DNA of 43,034 nucleotides from Paractinoplanes bogorensis (GTDB taxonomy: Bacteria; Actinomycetota; Actinomycetes; Mycobacteriales; Micromonosporaceae): the NCBI RefSeq assembly GCF_018829635.1, contig NZ_JAHKKG010000025.1, positions 1 through 43,034 on the forward strand. The letters are read 5' to 3'. Below the pieces are notes generated by a model. It saw only the letters and a program-made list of their open reading frames with translations. It had not been told where the DNA came from and made no database searches. The translations under genes and the position numbers were made by a program. Shown here one piece after another: positions 1 to 7,904 of the stretch. Position 1 is the stretch's first letter. Each line of letters opens with the position of its first letter.

Positions 1-166
1 TCGGTCGCGACGAAGTCGCCAACCCCAACCGCGACGCCAGTCGCAGGACCCAGACCTGTCGGTCGCGACGAAGTCGCCAACCCCAACCGCGACGCCAGTC
101 GCAGGACCCAGACCTGTCGGTCGCGACAAAGTCGCCAACCCCGACCGCGACGCCAGTCGCAGGACC
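1..166. repeat. 58-bp tandem repeat, about 3 copies, with paired mini-hairpins
   Basis: Units begin at 1, 59 and 117. The first two are identical and the third is truncated and slightly diverged. Each holds two short inverted repeats, GCGAC-GAA-GTCGC and GCGAC-GCCA-GTCGC. In unit 3 the first loop changes from GAA to AAA while the stem stays intact. The array starts at the window edge and probably continues to the left. No open frame fits it. Confidence 0.85.
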
Positions 167-210
167 AACCCGCCACCGACCCACCAGCCGCAGGCACCGG
201 AACGTGGGGT

Positions 211-229
211 CTGGGGGCTCGGCCCCCAG
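211..229. terminator. Short perfect hairpin
   Basis: CTGGGGGC-TCG-GCCCCCAG is an 8-bp perfect stem with a 3-nt loop and no T-tract on either side. Such G/C-only hairpins are common between actinobacterial genes and may stop transcription or stabilise mRNA 3' ends. The function here is inferred. Confidence 0.45.
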
Positions 230-240
230 GCAGAAATGCG

Positions 241-278
241 AAAAGTCCCCGGTCCGCGCACTCGGCGGACAGGGGACT
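241..278 (-). terminator. Intrinsic terminator of the initiator tRNA
   Basis: On the minus strand AGTCCCC and GTCCGC pair with GCGGAC and GGGGACT around a 7-nt loop, followed by TTTTCG. The stem lies 10 nt beyond the 3' end of the tRNA, so it is the likely end of that transcript. Confidence 0.8.
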
Positions 279-288
279 CCCGGACTTG

Positions 289-362
289 TAGCGGGGACAG
301 GATTTGAACCTGCGACCTCTGGGTTATGAGCCCAGCGAGCTACCGAGCTGCTCCACCCCGCG
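289..362 (-). tRNA. Initiator tRNA-fMet (CAT anticodon)
   Basis: The minus strand folds as a 74-nt tRNA starting CGCGGGGTGGAGCAGC, with anticodon CAT and T-arm GGTTCAAATCC. Two hallmarks identify the initiator rather than the elongator species. The first base is unpaired (C1 opposite U72), and the anticodon stem ends in three G-C pairs (CTGGG/CCCAG). The discriminator is A73, and CCA is not encoded because CAA follows. It is the tRNA formylated and used by IF2 for translation initiation. A terminator follows directly, so it is probably a single-gene transcript. Confidence 0.95.
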
Positions 363-451
363 TCGGCTCGTTAACACTAGCGCAACCCTGCCGTTGGCTG
401 CAAAACGGCCCCTGGTGACCCGCGACACCGCGGGTCACCAGGGGTTTGCTG

Positions 452-3427
452 TCAGCCGCTGGGTGTGGGGGTGGGTGCGGCCGAACCGGACGGGGTGGCC
501 GAGGCGTTGGGCGCCGGCGTGCCGTTGGCGGCCTTCTGGGCGTTCTGGAAGTTGTTCATTGCCGTGTCCAGCTCGGACAGCGCCTTGCCGTAGGCGGCGA
601 AGTCGCCGGACTGCTGGGCCGACTTGACGTTGGCGATGGCCGTGTCGAGCGCGGCCGCGGCCTGGGCCAGTTCGCCGGTCAGGTTGGCCGGTGGCGGGTT
701 GTCGGTGTTGCCGGGCGGGTTGTTGGTGTTCCCGGTGTTGTTGTTGCCGCTCTGTGCCGCCTTGCCCTGCTGGACGAGCTGTTGCAGACCGTCCTGCAGG
801 TTGTTGGCCAGCACGACGTAGGTGCCGCCGTCGCCGTACGACATCAGGATCTTCTGCAGCTGTGGGGCCGCGTTTTCCTGGTTGCCGGGTTTGACGTAGA
901 CCGGCTCCACATAGAGCACGCCGCCCTCGACCGGCAGGGTCAGCAGGTTGCCGTAGAGCACCTGGGACTGCGAGTTGTTCGACAGCAGGGTGATCTCTTG
1001 TCGCACCGACGCGTTCGCGGTCATCTTCTGATGGACCTGGACCGGGCCTGGTGTGACCGTCTGGTCGGGTAGTTCGAGGACCTGGATCACGGGTTTGTTG
1101 TCGACGTAGGAGCCCGAGATCAGCGCGGCCAGGTTTTCGCGGTTGGCCGGTGTGACGCCGGCCGTCAGCTGGAACCGGGTCTGTTCCTGTTCGGGCATCT
1201 GCACGTTGAGGTAGAACGGCGGCTGCTTCTGGTTGCTGGACGGCGCGTCGGGCGCGTTGGGCACCTGCCAGAAGTCCTGGCCCGAGAAGAACGCCTGCGG
1301 GTCGGTCACGTGGAACCGGGTGAGCAGGTTGCGCTGCACCTTGAACAGGTCTTGCGGGTAGCGGAAGTGCGCCGCCAGCGAGGCCGGGGTCTCCGCCTTC
1401 GGGATGATCAGGTCACCGCCGAAGGCCTTGTTCCAGGCCTTGAGCACCGGGTCGTTGTCGTCGAACTCGTAGAGCTTGACGGTGCCGTCGTATGCGTCGA
1501 CGGTCGCCTTGACCGAGTTGCGCATGTAGTTGACGTCGTCACGGGCCAGCGCGAACTGGCCCTGGCCGGTGAGCTCGTCCTGCGTCTCGGTGGCCAGGTT
1601 GATCTTTTGCGCGTACGGATACGTCGCCGACGTCGTGTAGCCGTCGAGGATCCACACGATCCGGCCGTCGACGGCAGCCGGATAGGGGTCGCCGTCGATC
1701 GTCAGGAACGGCGCGACCTTGGCCACCCGCTCGCGCGGCTCACGGATGTACATGAGCTTGGAGTCGGCGTTGACCGCGTCGGAGAGCACGAAGTTGCTCT
1801 CGGTGTTCTTGATCGCGAAGACGAGCCGGCGGAAGAACGAGCCGATCGAGACGCCACCCGAACCGGTGTAGGTGTAGAGCTCCTCAGCGTTGTTGTTGTC
1901 TTCCTGCGGGCGGTCGAACTCGACTCGGCGGTCTTTGTTCTCCTGGCCGACGATCGCGTATTCGGTCGACTGCTCGCCGTAGTAGATGCGCGGCTGCTCG
2001 ACCTTGATCTCTTCGGTGGCCGAGGAGCAGCCGGTCGGGCGGTCGTCGCCCAGGAACCCGGAGACGAAGCAGGGCAGACCACCGCTGAACCGGTTGGCCG
2101 GGGCCGCCACCAGGCCGTAGCCGTGGGTGTAGACGGTGTGCCGGTTGAGCCAGTTGCGCTGCTGGGTGGTGAGCTTGTCGTCGTTGATCTCGCGGACGCC
2201 GACCACGTAGTCGCCGGTCTTGTTGTCGACCGTGTAGCGGTCGACGTCGAGCTTGGCGCCGAAGTCGTAGAAGCCGCGGGACTGCTGCGACTGGGTGAAC
2301 GCCTGCGAGACGAGCTGCGGGTCGATCAGGCGGGCATTTTGCGCGCTGGTGTTGGCGGTCAGGGTGCTGGGTGGCACCACGGTGTTGGCCCGGTAGGGGG
2401 CAACCTCGGTGTTCTCCAGCCCGAAGGCCTGCCTGGTCGCGTCGATCGAGCGCTGGATGTACGGCGCTTCCTTCTCGCTCAGGCTGGGCTTGACCGAGAA
2501 GTTCTGCACCGCGAGCGGGTAGATGCCGCCGATCGCCACGGCCGAGATGGCCAGCAGGGCGAGCGAGACACCGGGCCATACCAGGTTTCGCATGCCCGCG
2601 TTGGAGAACACGATGATCGCGATGGCCACGACGATCGAGATGTAGGCGAGGATCTCCTTGGCCGGCATCAACGCGTTGACGTCGGTGTAGCCCGCGCCGT
2701 AGAGCCCCGGTGACACGTGCTGCTCGAGCAGCAGGGCCCGCCGGTCGAGCACGTAGGCCACCGCCTTGAGCAGCACGAAGAGCGCGACCAGGGAGGTCAG
2801 GTGAGCGCGGGCGCCGGTGGTCATCCGGTCGCCGACGCCCTGCAGGCGGACGCCGCCGAAGATGTAGTGCATGGCGAGCGAGCCGAGCACCGAGAGCACC
2901 ACGACGGTGAAGGCGACGCCGAGCACGTAGCGCAGCATCGGGTAGTCGAAGATGTACCACCCGACGTCTACTTTGTGCTCCGGGTCCTGGACGCCGAAGC
3001 TGCCGCCGTTGCGGAACAGCATCCAGTCCTTCCACCGGCCCTGGGCGGACAGCCCGGCGAAGAAGCCGATGATCACCGTGAGCACGGCGATCCAGGTGCC
3101 GAGGCGCGGCGCCAGGATCATCCGGTAGCGCTCGAGGGTGGCCTGCTCGGCCGAGTGCGGACGAAGAAGGGGGCGCAGCCGGTAGGCCAGATAGAGGTTA
3201 CCGGCGATGATCAGCGCGACCGCGAGGCCGATGACCAGGAAGAGAAGGAGTCGGGTGAGCAGAACACCGGAGAAGACGCTGGTGAAGTCGACCTCGTTGA
3301 ACCACAGGTAATCGGTGTACGCGTCGATGCCCCACCCGAGCAGCGTGAAAAGAAGGAAGACCCCGACCAGGACGCCGACGGTGACGCGACCGCGCCGGCT
3401 CATCCTCGGTAGAGGGCTGTTACGCAT
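452..3427 (-). CDS. UPF0182 family large membrane protein
   Basis: This 991-aa protein matches the actinobacterial UPF0182 family (Rv3193c-like). The N-terminal third carries several hydrophobic segments, the first two at about residues 10-30 and 48-72, with loops containing DYLWFNEVDF and RWKDWMLFRN. A large extracytoplasmic domain follows, and the tail is rich in Asn, Pro, Thr and Ala. The family has no established reaction. The ATG at 3427 was chosen because GGAG lies 12 nt before it and MRNSPLPRMSRRGRV looks like the usual family start. An in-frame GTG at 3445 is the alternative. The gene lies 55 bp downstream of the PDZ protease gene on the same strand, so the two probably form an operon. 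Confidence 0.9.
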   Translation of the reverse strand: MRNSPLPRMSRRGRVTVGVLVGVFLLFTLLGWGIDAYTDYLWFNEVDFTSVFSGVLLTRLLLFLVIGLAVALIIAGNLYLAYRLRPLLRPHSAEQATLERYRMILAPRLGTWIAVLTVIIGFFAGLSAQGRWKDWMLFRNGGSFGVQDPEHKVDVGWYIFDYPMLRYVLGVAFTVVVLSVLGSLAMHYIFGGVRLQGVGDRMTTGARAHLTSLVALFVLLKAVAYVLDRRALLLEQHVSPGLYGAGYTDVNALMPAKEILAYISIVVAIAIIVFSNAGMRNLVWPGVSLALLAISAVAIGGIYPLAVQNFSVKPSLSEKEAPYIQRSIDATRQAFGLENTEVAPYRANTVVPPSTLTANTSAQNARLIDPQLVSQAFTQSQQSRGFYDFGAKLDVDRYTVDNKTGDYVVGVREINDDKLTTQQRNWLNRHTVYTHGYGLVAAPANRFSGGLPCFVSGFLGDDRPTGCSSATEEIKVEQPRIYYGEQSTEYAIVGQENKDRRVEFDRPQEDNNNAEELYTYTGSGGVSIGSFFRRLVFAIKNTESNFVLSDAVNADSKLMYIREPRERVAKVAPFLTIDGDPYPAAVDGRIVWILDGYTTSATYPYAQKINLATETQDELTGQGQFALARDDVNYMRNSVKATVDAYDGTVKLYEFDDNDPVLKAWNKAFGGDLIIPKAETPASLAAHFRYPQDLFKVQRNLLTRFHVTDPQAFFSGQDFWQVPNAPDAPSSNQKQPPFYLNVQMPEQEQTRFQLTAGVTPANRENLAALISGSYVDNKPVIQVLELPDQTVTPGPVQVHQKMTANASVRQEITLLSNNSQSQVLYGNLLTLPVEGGVLYVEPVYVKPGNQENAAPQLQKILMSYGDGGTYVVLANNLQDGLQQLVQQGKAAQSGNNNTGNTNNPPGNTDNPPPANLTGELAQAAAALDTAIANVKSAQQSGDFAAYGKALSELDTAMNNFQNAQKAANGTPAPNASATPSGSAAPTPTPSG

Positions 3428-3482
3428 AACCAACGGAGGCTCCACAATTCAGTCGGGCCGGTGTCTCACCGTACGTCATCTG

Positions 3483-4511
3483 TCACGCAGCCGAGCACGG
3501 CTTGGGGGTGCCACCACCGGTGAAGGTCTTGAGCGCGGTGAGCGCGTCGTCCACGGTGGCCACCTCGGCCATCGGAAGGCCGTCGACGGCGTTCCGAAGG
3601 GCCTCGGCGCAGTTGTCCTTGGGCACGAGGAAGAGTTGAGCGCCGGCTTTCTTGGCGCCGACGAGTTTCTGCGGGATGCCGCCGATCGGGCCGACGTTGC
3701 CGTCGTTGTCGATCGTGCCGGTGCCCGCGATTATCTTGCCGCCGGTGAGGTCCTCCGGCTCCAGCTTGTCCATGATCCCGAGGGTGAACATGAGACCGGC
3801 GCTCGGACCGCCGATCTTGTCGAGGTCGATCGACACCTTGAACGGGGCGTCCTGCTTGGTGCCGATCTCGATGCCCAGCCGCGGGGTGTTGTCGTCGGCC
3901 GAGGCCTTGGTGGTGACCTTGGCCGTGGCCGCCTTGCCGCCCCGCGTGTAGGAGATGGTCAGCGCCGTGCCGGCCGGCTTGGCGCGGACCAGTTCGGTCA
4001 GTTTCCCCGGGCTGTCGACCTTGGTGCCGTCGACCGCCGTGAGCACGTCGCCGGCCCGCAGGATGCCGGTCGCGGCGCCGCCCTCGGTGACCTTTTTGAC
4101 CACGGTGAGCACCGGGTAGCCGAGTTTGGTCAGCGCGACCGTGACCGCGCTGTTCTGCGACTCGGTCCACTCCTCGGCGTTCTGCTGCTCGACCTGCTTC
4201 TCGGTGCGGTCGGGCGGATAGATCAGCTCGCGCGGCACGACCGCGTCGGACGAGCTGAACCAGCTGCTGATCGCCCAGACCAGCTCCACCTGCGACTGCA
4301 CGTTGACCGTGGTCAGGCGTAGCTGCCCCTTCGACGTGGTGGTCTTCTCGCCCGTCACCTGGATCACCTCGGCCCCGTTGTCCGACCCGAGCGTGTTCAC
4401 GGTCGGGCCGGGCTTGAGCACGACGTAGGGCAGGGGTGCGGCCATCACACCGACGGCCAGCAGGGCGGTGATCAGGGCGCCGAGGATTACGGTGACACCA
4501 CGACGTCTCAT
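3483..4511 (-). CDS. Membrane-anchored PDZ and Lon-type (S16) serine protease
   Basis: This 342-aa protein resembles YlbL/Rv3194c. One N-terminal membrane segment (residues about 6-28) places the rest outside the membrane. A PDZ domain covers about 122-200 (GILRAGDVLTAVDGTKV). The C-terminal S16 fold holds the Ser-Lys dyad: Ser237 in GGPSAGL and Lys282 in GGIPQKLVGAKKAG. There is no AAA+ module, so it is expected to act without ATP on envelope substrates; substrates are not known. The ATG at 4511 immediately precedes the hydrophobic anchor, and the open frame upstream lacks protein-like character. It is divergent from the Zincin_2 gene across 90 bp and precedes the UPF0182 gene. Confidence 0.9.
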   Translation of the reverse strand: MRRRGVTVILGALITALLAVGVMAAPLPYVVLKPGPTVNTLGSDNGAEVIQVTGEKTTTSKGQLRLTTVNVQSQVELVWAISSWFSSSDAVVPRELIYPPDRTEKQVEQQNAEEWTESQNSAVTVALTKLGYPVLTVVKKVTEGGAATGILRAGDVLTAVDGTKVDSPGKLTELVRAKPAGTALTISYTRGGKAATAKVTTKASADDNTPRLGIEIGTKQDAPFKVSIDLDKIGGPSAGLMFTLGIMDKLEPEDLTGGKIIAGTGTIDNDGNVGPIGGIPQKLVGAKKAGAQLFLVPKDNCAEALRNAVDGLPMAEVATVDDALTALKTFTGGGTPKPCSAA

Positions 4512-4601
4512 GCGCGTGAGACTATCGCCCCTCCCTGAGTTCTCTCTGAGCTGACACCGCCATCGGTCCGGAGCGGGCTTTTCGCGCGTACGGTTGACCA
4601 C

Positions 4602-5864
4602 GTGCCTGATATCCCGTTCGGCTTCAGCCTGCCGGGCGCCCAGCCGCCCGACCCCTCCGACCCGCAGCAGCTGCAGCAGTTCATGGCGCAGTTGCAGCAG
4701 ATGTTCTCCGGCCCCGGCGACGGCCCGGTGAACTGGGACATGGCGCGGCAGGTGGCGGCAAGCCAGCTGTCCGCCGCCGGCGATCCCGCGGTGAACATGT
4801 TCGAGCGTCACCAGGTGGAAGAGTCGTTGCGGCTCGCAGACCTGTGGCTCGACCCGGCCTCGGCGCTGCCCAGCGGCATCCGCACGGCCGCCGCCTGGAA
4901 CCGCAACGAGTGGATCTACAACACGCTCGACGTCTGGAAGAAGCTGTGCGACCCGATCGCCGGCCGCATGATGGGCGCCATGGGCGACCTCGTGCCGGAC
5001 GAGGCGAAGTCCCAGCTCGGCCCGATGCAGTCGATGATGTCGACGCTCGGCGGGGCGCTGTTCGGCGGCCAGCTCGGTCAGGCCCTGGGCCAGCTCGCGG
5101 CCGAGGTGCTCTCGGCGGGCGACATCGGTCTGCCGCTCGGCCCCAGTGGCACCGCCGCTCTCGTGCCGGCCAACATCAAGGCGTACGGGGAAGGCCTGGA
5201 AATCCCTGAGGACCAGGTCCGCCTGTACGTTGCCTTGCGCGAGGCGGCCCACCAACGGCTCTTCGGGCACGTGCCCTGGCTGCGCGCGCACGTGCTGAGC
5301 GCTGTCGAGACGTACGCGAACGGCATCACGGTGAATCGTGAGGCCATCGAAGAGGCGATGAGCCGCGTCGACCCCGCCGACCCGGAGTCGATGCAGGCCA
5401 TGGCGCTCGAGGGCATCTTCACGCCGGAAGACACGCCGCAGCAGAAGCAGAGCCTGGCCCGCCTCGAGACGGCGCTCGCGCTGATCGAGGGCTGGGTCGG
5501 TCACGTGGTCGACAACGCGGCCGGTGACCGGCTGCCTTCGGTGGTGCAGCTGGGCGAGGCGTTCCGGCGCCGGCGCGCGGCCGGCGGCCCGGCCGAGCAG
5601 ACGTTCGCGGCGCTGGTCGGCCTCGAGCTGCGGCCCCGGCGGCTGCGCGAGGCGGGCGCGCTGTGGGCGGCGGTCACCGAGAAGCGCGGCGTGCAGGGTC
5701 GCGACGCCCTGTGGGGTCACCCCGACCTGCTGCCGACCGACGACGACTTCGCCAACCCGCAGGTGTTCGCCGAGGGCAGCGCCGACTGGGACATCAGCGA
5801 GCTCGACAACCTGGGCCCGGGCCAGAGCGAGGGCACGGACGCCGGCGAAGACAAGGACAAGTGA
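4602..5864 (+). CDS. Zincin_2 (DUF2342) family putative metalloprotease/hydrolase
   Basis: This 420-aa protein has the features of the actinobacterial DUF2342/Zincin_2 family (Rv3195-like), sometimes labelled F420-associated hydrolase. The N-terminus is rich in Pro and Gln (PDPSDPQQLQQFMAQLQQMF). The expected metal motif sits at 213-217, but reads REAAH, not HEXXH, followed by QRLFGHVPWLRAHV. Metal binding and catalysis are therefore uncertain. The C-terminus is acidic (SEGTDAGEDKDK). Translation starts at GTG 4602. Its stop overlaps the start of the next gene (GTGA), indicating translational coupling. Confidence 0.88.
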   Translation: MPDIPFGFSLPGAQPPDPSDPQQLQQFMAQLQQMFSGPGDGPVNWDMARQVAASQLSAAGDPAVNMFERHQVEESLRLADLWLDPASALPSGIRTAAAWNRNEWIYNTLDVWKKLCDPIAGRMMGAMGDLVPDEAKSQLGPMQSMMSTLGGALFGGQLGQALGQLAAEVLSAGDIGLPLGPSGTAALVPANIKAYGEGLEIPEDQVRLYVALREAAHQRLFGHVPWLRAHVLSAVETYANGITVNREAIEEAMSRVDPADPESMQAMALEGIFTPEDTPQQKQSLARLETALALIEGWVGHVVDNAAGDRLPSVVQLGEAFRRRRAAGGPAEQTFAALVGLELRPRRLREAGALWAAVTEKRGVQGRDALWGHPDLLPTDDDFANPQVFAEGSADWDISELDNLGPGQSEGTDAGEDKDK

Positions 5865-6454
5865 GAAGGCTCGTAGCGGCACTGCTGGTGCCGGTGGTGT
5901 GGAGCCCGCCCGGGACAGATCTGGTCACGTGGCGGGCCGCACTGGCCGAAGACGTGGTCGACCTGCTGGCCCGGCTGGCCCAGGCCGAGGCGGCCATCGC
6001 GGCCACCAGTGACGATCTCAAGCTGGCGGACGAGATCGCCTGGCCCGGCATGCGCATCTACGAGGTGCCCACGGCGACGTATCGACCGGTGCTCGAGGCG
6101 GCCGCGGCCGACGGGTTCGAGCAGGCCGCGGTGATCGCGGCCGACGCTCCCGACCTACCCGGGATGATCCTGGGCAAGCTGCTGCGGCCGCTGGAGAGCA
6201 AGGCGGTCGCGGTGGCCCCGGGCGGACCCGGCAACGGGCTGCTGGGCCTGGCCACGAGCCTGCCGGCGCCCGCGTGGCTGGCCGATCACGATCTCGACTC
6301 GGCCAGCGCCCAGGTGATCCGACGGGATGCCCCGCGGCCGGGTGACGTCTCGTCGACGCCCGAGTGGCGGCGACTGCGCGGGCCGGCCGAGCTGAGCACC
6401 CTGGACCCGGCCCTGGAGGGCTGGGAGAACACGAGAGCACTACTGGGTGGGTGA
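5861..6454 (+). CDS. Hypothetical protein, possible GT-A/DUF2064-like fold
   Basis: This 197-aa protein starts at GTG 5861, overlapping the Zincin_2 stop by four bases. I do not recognise it firmly. The segment ADAPDLPGMILGKLLRPLES (93-114) followed by VAVAPGGPGNGLLGL resembles the SDCPDLP...GPAEDGGYYLLGL pattern of DUF2064/GT-A-fold nucleotidyltransferase-like proteins, but the acidic residues of the second motif are missing. No signal peptide or membrane helix is evident. It converges on the YgjP-like gene with a 23-bp gap. The coupling suggests a shared process with the Zincin_2 protein. Confidence 0.75.
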   Translation: MRRLVAALLVPVVWSPPGTDLVTWRAALAEDVVDLLARLAQAEAAIAATSDDLKLADEIAWPGMRIYEVPTATYRPVLEAAAADGFEQAAVIAADAPDLPGMILGKLLRPLESKAVAVAPGGPGNGLLGLATSLPAPAWLADHDLDSASAQVIRRDAPRPGDVSSTPEWRRLRGPAELSTLDPALEGWENTRALLGG

Positions 6455-6477
6455 TCACAGCCGGCGAACAAGGCTGA

Positions 6478-7011
6478 TCAGTCGTCGGCGAGCACCAGTC
6501 CGGTCGCGGCCGAGATGCCCTCGAGGTAGCCCCGGGCCCGTTCGGCCTTGCCGAAGCGGTTGACCAGCTCCCAGAAGTCGGCGTTGTGGCTGGGCACGAC
6601 CAGGTGCGACAGCTCGTGCAGCAGCACGTAGTCGATCACCCAGTCGGGCATCTCCTGGATCCGGTGCGAGATGCGGATCGTGCCGTCGTCGGGCGTGCAG
6701 GAGCCCCAGCGCCCGTTCTGGTTGGTCACCCAGCGCACGCTGGCCGGCTGCACCTGGTCGGCGTAGTCGGGCAGGTAGCGGCTGGTGAGGCGCCGGGCCC
6801 GGGCCAGCAGCTCGTCGTCGGTGCGCTGAACGCGCTCCTCACGGGCGGCCAGACGGGCCAGCATCCGCTCGACCCACTCGGTCTCTTCGGCCCGGGAGAA
6901 CCGGTCGGGAATGAGCACGACCACGCGCTCACCGTCACGGTATGCGGACACTGTGCGTCGCCGGCGCTGGCTGCGCCGCACTTCCACGACAGGCTTGCGC
7001 GTCCGGGCCAT
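6478..7011 (-). CDS. YgjP-like (M48-type) metallopeptidase
   Basis: This 177-aa protein belongs to the YgjP/SprT-like zinc metallopeptidase family (DUF45). HELSH at 132-136 supplies two histidine ligands and the catalytic Glu. SHNADFW at 141-147 gives the third ligand (His142). The NGRWGSC block at 99-105 and the basic N-terminus (RRSQRRRR) are typical. The cellular substrate is unknown. It starts at ATG 7011, facing the long non-coding region, and ends convergently with the preceding hypothetical gene. Confidence 0.9.
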   Translation of the reverse strand: MARTRKPVVEVRRSQRRRRTVSAYRDGERVVVLIPDRFSRAEETEWVERMLARLAAREERVQRTDDELLARARRLTSRYLPDYADQVQPASVRWVTNQNGRWGSCTPDDGTIRISHRIQEMPDWVIDYVLLHELSHLVVPSHNADFWELVNRFGKAERARGYLEGISAATGLVLADD

Positions 7012-7471
7012 TACCGGCTCGCGCGGCCCAGATTCGGGTTCACGTTGAGACGCTAATCCGTGAGACCCATGTCACCGCAAGGGTACGCACGATGACACGT
7101 GCCAGATATGGGCGCTTCGCCCCGGTAAGACCGAAAAAATTTTCCATCGCTGCAACATCGACAACCCAGCTCACCACGCGGACTCGTCGGCAACGCGCTC
7201 AACGTCCCTTTTCGCCTACTTTGATGGCAACATCCGGCGTGTTGCGACGCAATCTCCCAAAAAGGGCGATTCGGACGGGCACACTCAGCGTCGTCGGTGA
7301 CACCGCCGACGTCGAGCTGACATGGAACAGGCTTGACCTGGGTAGTGACCGCCCCGACGGGTGGCCACATCCGCGTGGTCGGAGCGGTCCCAGCGGCTGA
7401 CACAGGTCGCGGCCTGCCCACCGCGAGCAGGCATAGGGCCGATCCGGCCGACAATACGACGAGGAGGAACC
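7012..7471. other. 460-bp intergenic region, no convincing gene
   Basis: Open frames on both strands here lack ribosome binding sites, codon bias and recognisable motifs. About 7120-7260 is clearly more A/T-rich than its surroundings (for example GAAAAAATTTTCC at 7132-7144). This fits promoter DNA for the divergent YgjP-like and DUF5679 genes. A small inverted repeat, CGTCGG...CCGACG, lies near 7291-7310. No promoter elements can be assigned reliably. Confidence 0.5.
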
Positions 7472-7633
7472 GTGGCCGACAACACGTACAACGGCTACTG
7501 CGTGAAGTGCAAGGAGAAGCGCGACTTCCAGGGAACCGTCGAGGTCTCCAAGACGGGCATGAACATGGCCAAGGGCAAGTGCCCGGTCTGCGGTACGACG
7601 GTCAACCGCATCCTGGGCAAGGCCAAGGTCTGA
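7472..7633 (+). CDS. DUF5679 small zinc-ribbon protein
   Basis: This 53-aa protein starts at GTG 7472 behind GAGGAGG, with an 8-nt spacer. It carries CVKCKEK and CPVCGTT, a CxxC...CxxC pair typical of a zinc ribbon, with many Lys/Arg residues. It matches the DUF5679 family seen widely in actinobacteria. The function is not established; nucleic-acid or ribosome contact is a guess. It is followed by a strong hairpin terminator, so it is probably a single-gene transcript. Confidence 0.9.
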   Translation: MADNTYNGYCVKCKEKRDFQGTVEVSKTGMNMAKGKCPVCGTTVNRILGKAKV

Positions 7634-7701
7634 CGACGGACGGCCCGCAGGCTCTGCCCCACTAGGCCAACATCGAGCCTGCGACAAGGCCGTTCACCCA
7701 C

Positions 7702-7728
7702 CCGGGGAGGGCAGTTCGCCCTCCCCGG
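7702..7728 (+). terminator. Hairpin terminator after the DUF5679 gene
   Basis: CCGGGGAGGGC-AGTTC-GCCCTCCCCGG is an 11-bp perfect stem with a 5-nt loop, 69 nt after the stop codon. It lacks a T-run, as many actinobacterial terminators do. Confidence 0.7.
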
Positions 7729-7759
7729 TGCATTACTCCCGCACAACGCATCCGGATGG

Positions 7760-7864
7760 TTGTCCACACGTTGAGTGAGGTTGTGGATAACCCTCAGCGC
7801 CTGTGGATAACTTGCCCGGGCCTGTGGACAAACCGTGTCACGGGCCGTCGGGGCCTGTGGACAA
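7760..7864. promoter_or_regulatory. Cluster of five DnaA-box 9-mers
   Basis: TTGTCCACA lies at 7760-7768 on the plus strand. On the minus strand TTATCCACA occurs at 7782-7790 and 7802-7810, and TTGTCCACA at 7823-7831 and 7856-7864. These are exact matches to the E. coli (TTATCCACA) and Streptomyces (TTGTCCACA) consensus. The first three minus-strand boxes are spaced 20 and 21 bp apart, about two helical turns. No dnaA, dnaN or AT-rich unwinding element is present, so this is not a normal oriC. A DnaA-titration or replication-timing locus, or DnaA control of the next gene, is possible. Confidence 0.75.
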
Positions 7865-7904
7865 CTGATTCGCTCCGCATCGCTGTGGTGACATCCTGTG
7901 ATGC

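Noticed and set aside
1..166. CRISPR array or tRNA-linked attachment site
   Set aside because: Units are head-to-tail with no spacers. No tRNA 3' end duplication or integrase is present.
1310..2713. 467-codon plus-strand open frame opposite the UPF0182 gene
   Set aside because: Antisense frame of a high-GC gene. The predicted product is Arg/Val/Gly-rich without any domain, while the minus strand encodes a recognisable family over the same bases.
4512..5882. In-frame upstream extension of the PDZ protease to about 800 aa
   Set aside because: The extension is antisense to the Zincin_2 gene. The membrane anchor immediately follows ATG 4511, the natural start.
6455..6477. Convergent terminator between the 197-aa gene and the YgjP-like gene
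   Set aside because: TGATCA...TGATCA can form only a weak bulged stem; not strong enough to call.
7093..7400. Plus-strand frame of about 100 codons (MTRARYGRFAPVRPKKFS)
   Set aside because: No ribosome binding site, irregular codon use and an A/T-rich promoter-like start, with no domain.
7634..7904. Chromosomal oriC
   Set aside because: DnaA boxes are present, but dnaA, dnaN, recF, gyrB and an AT-rich unwinding element are missing from the surroundings.
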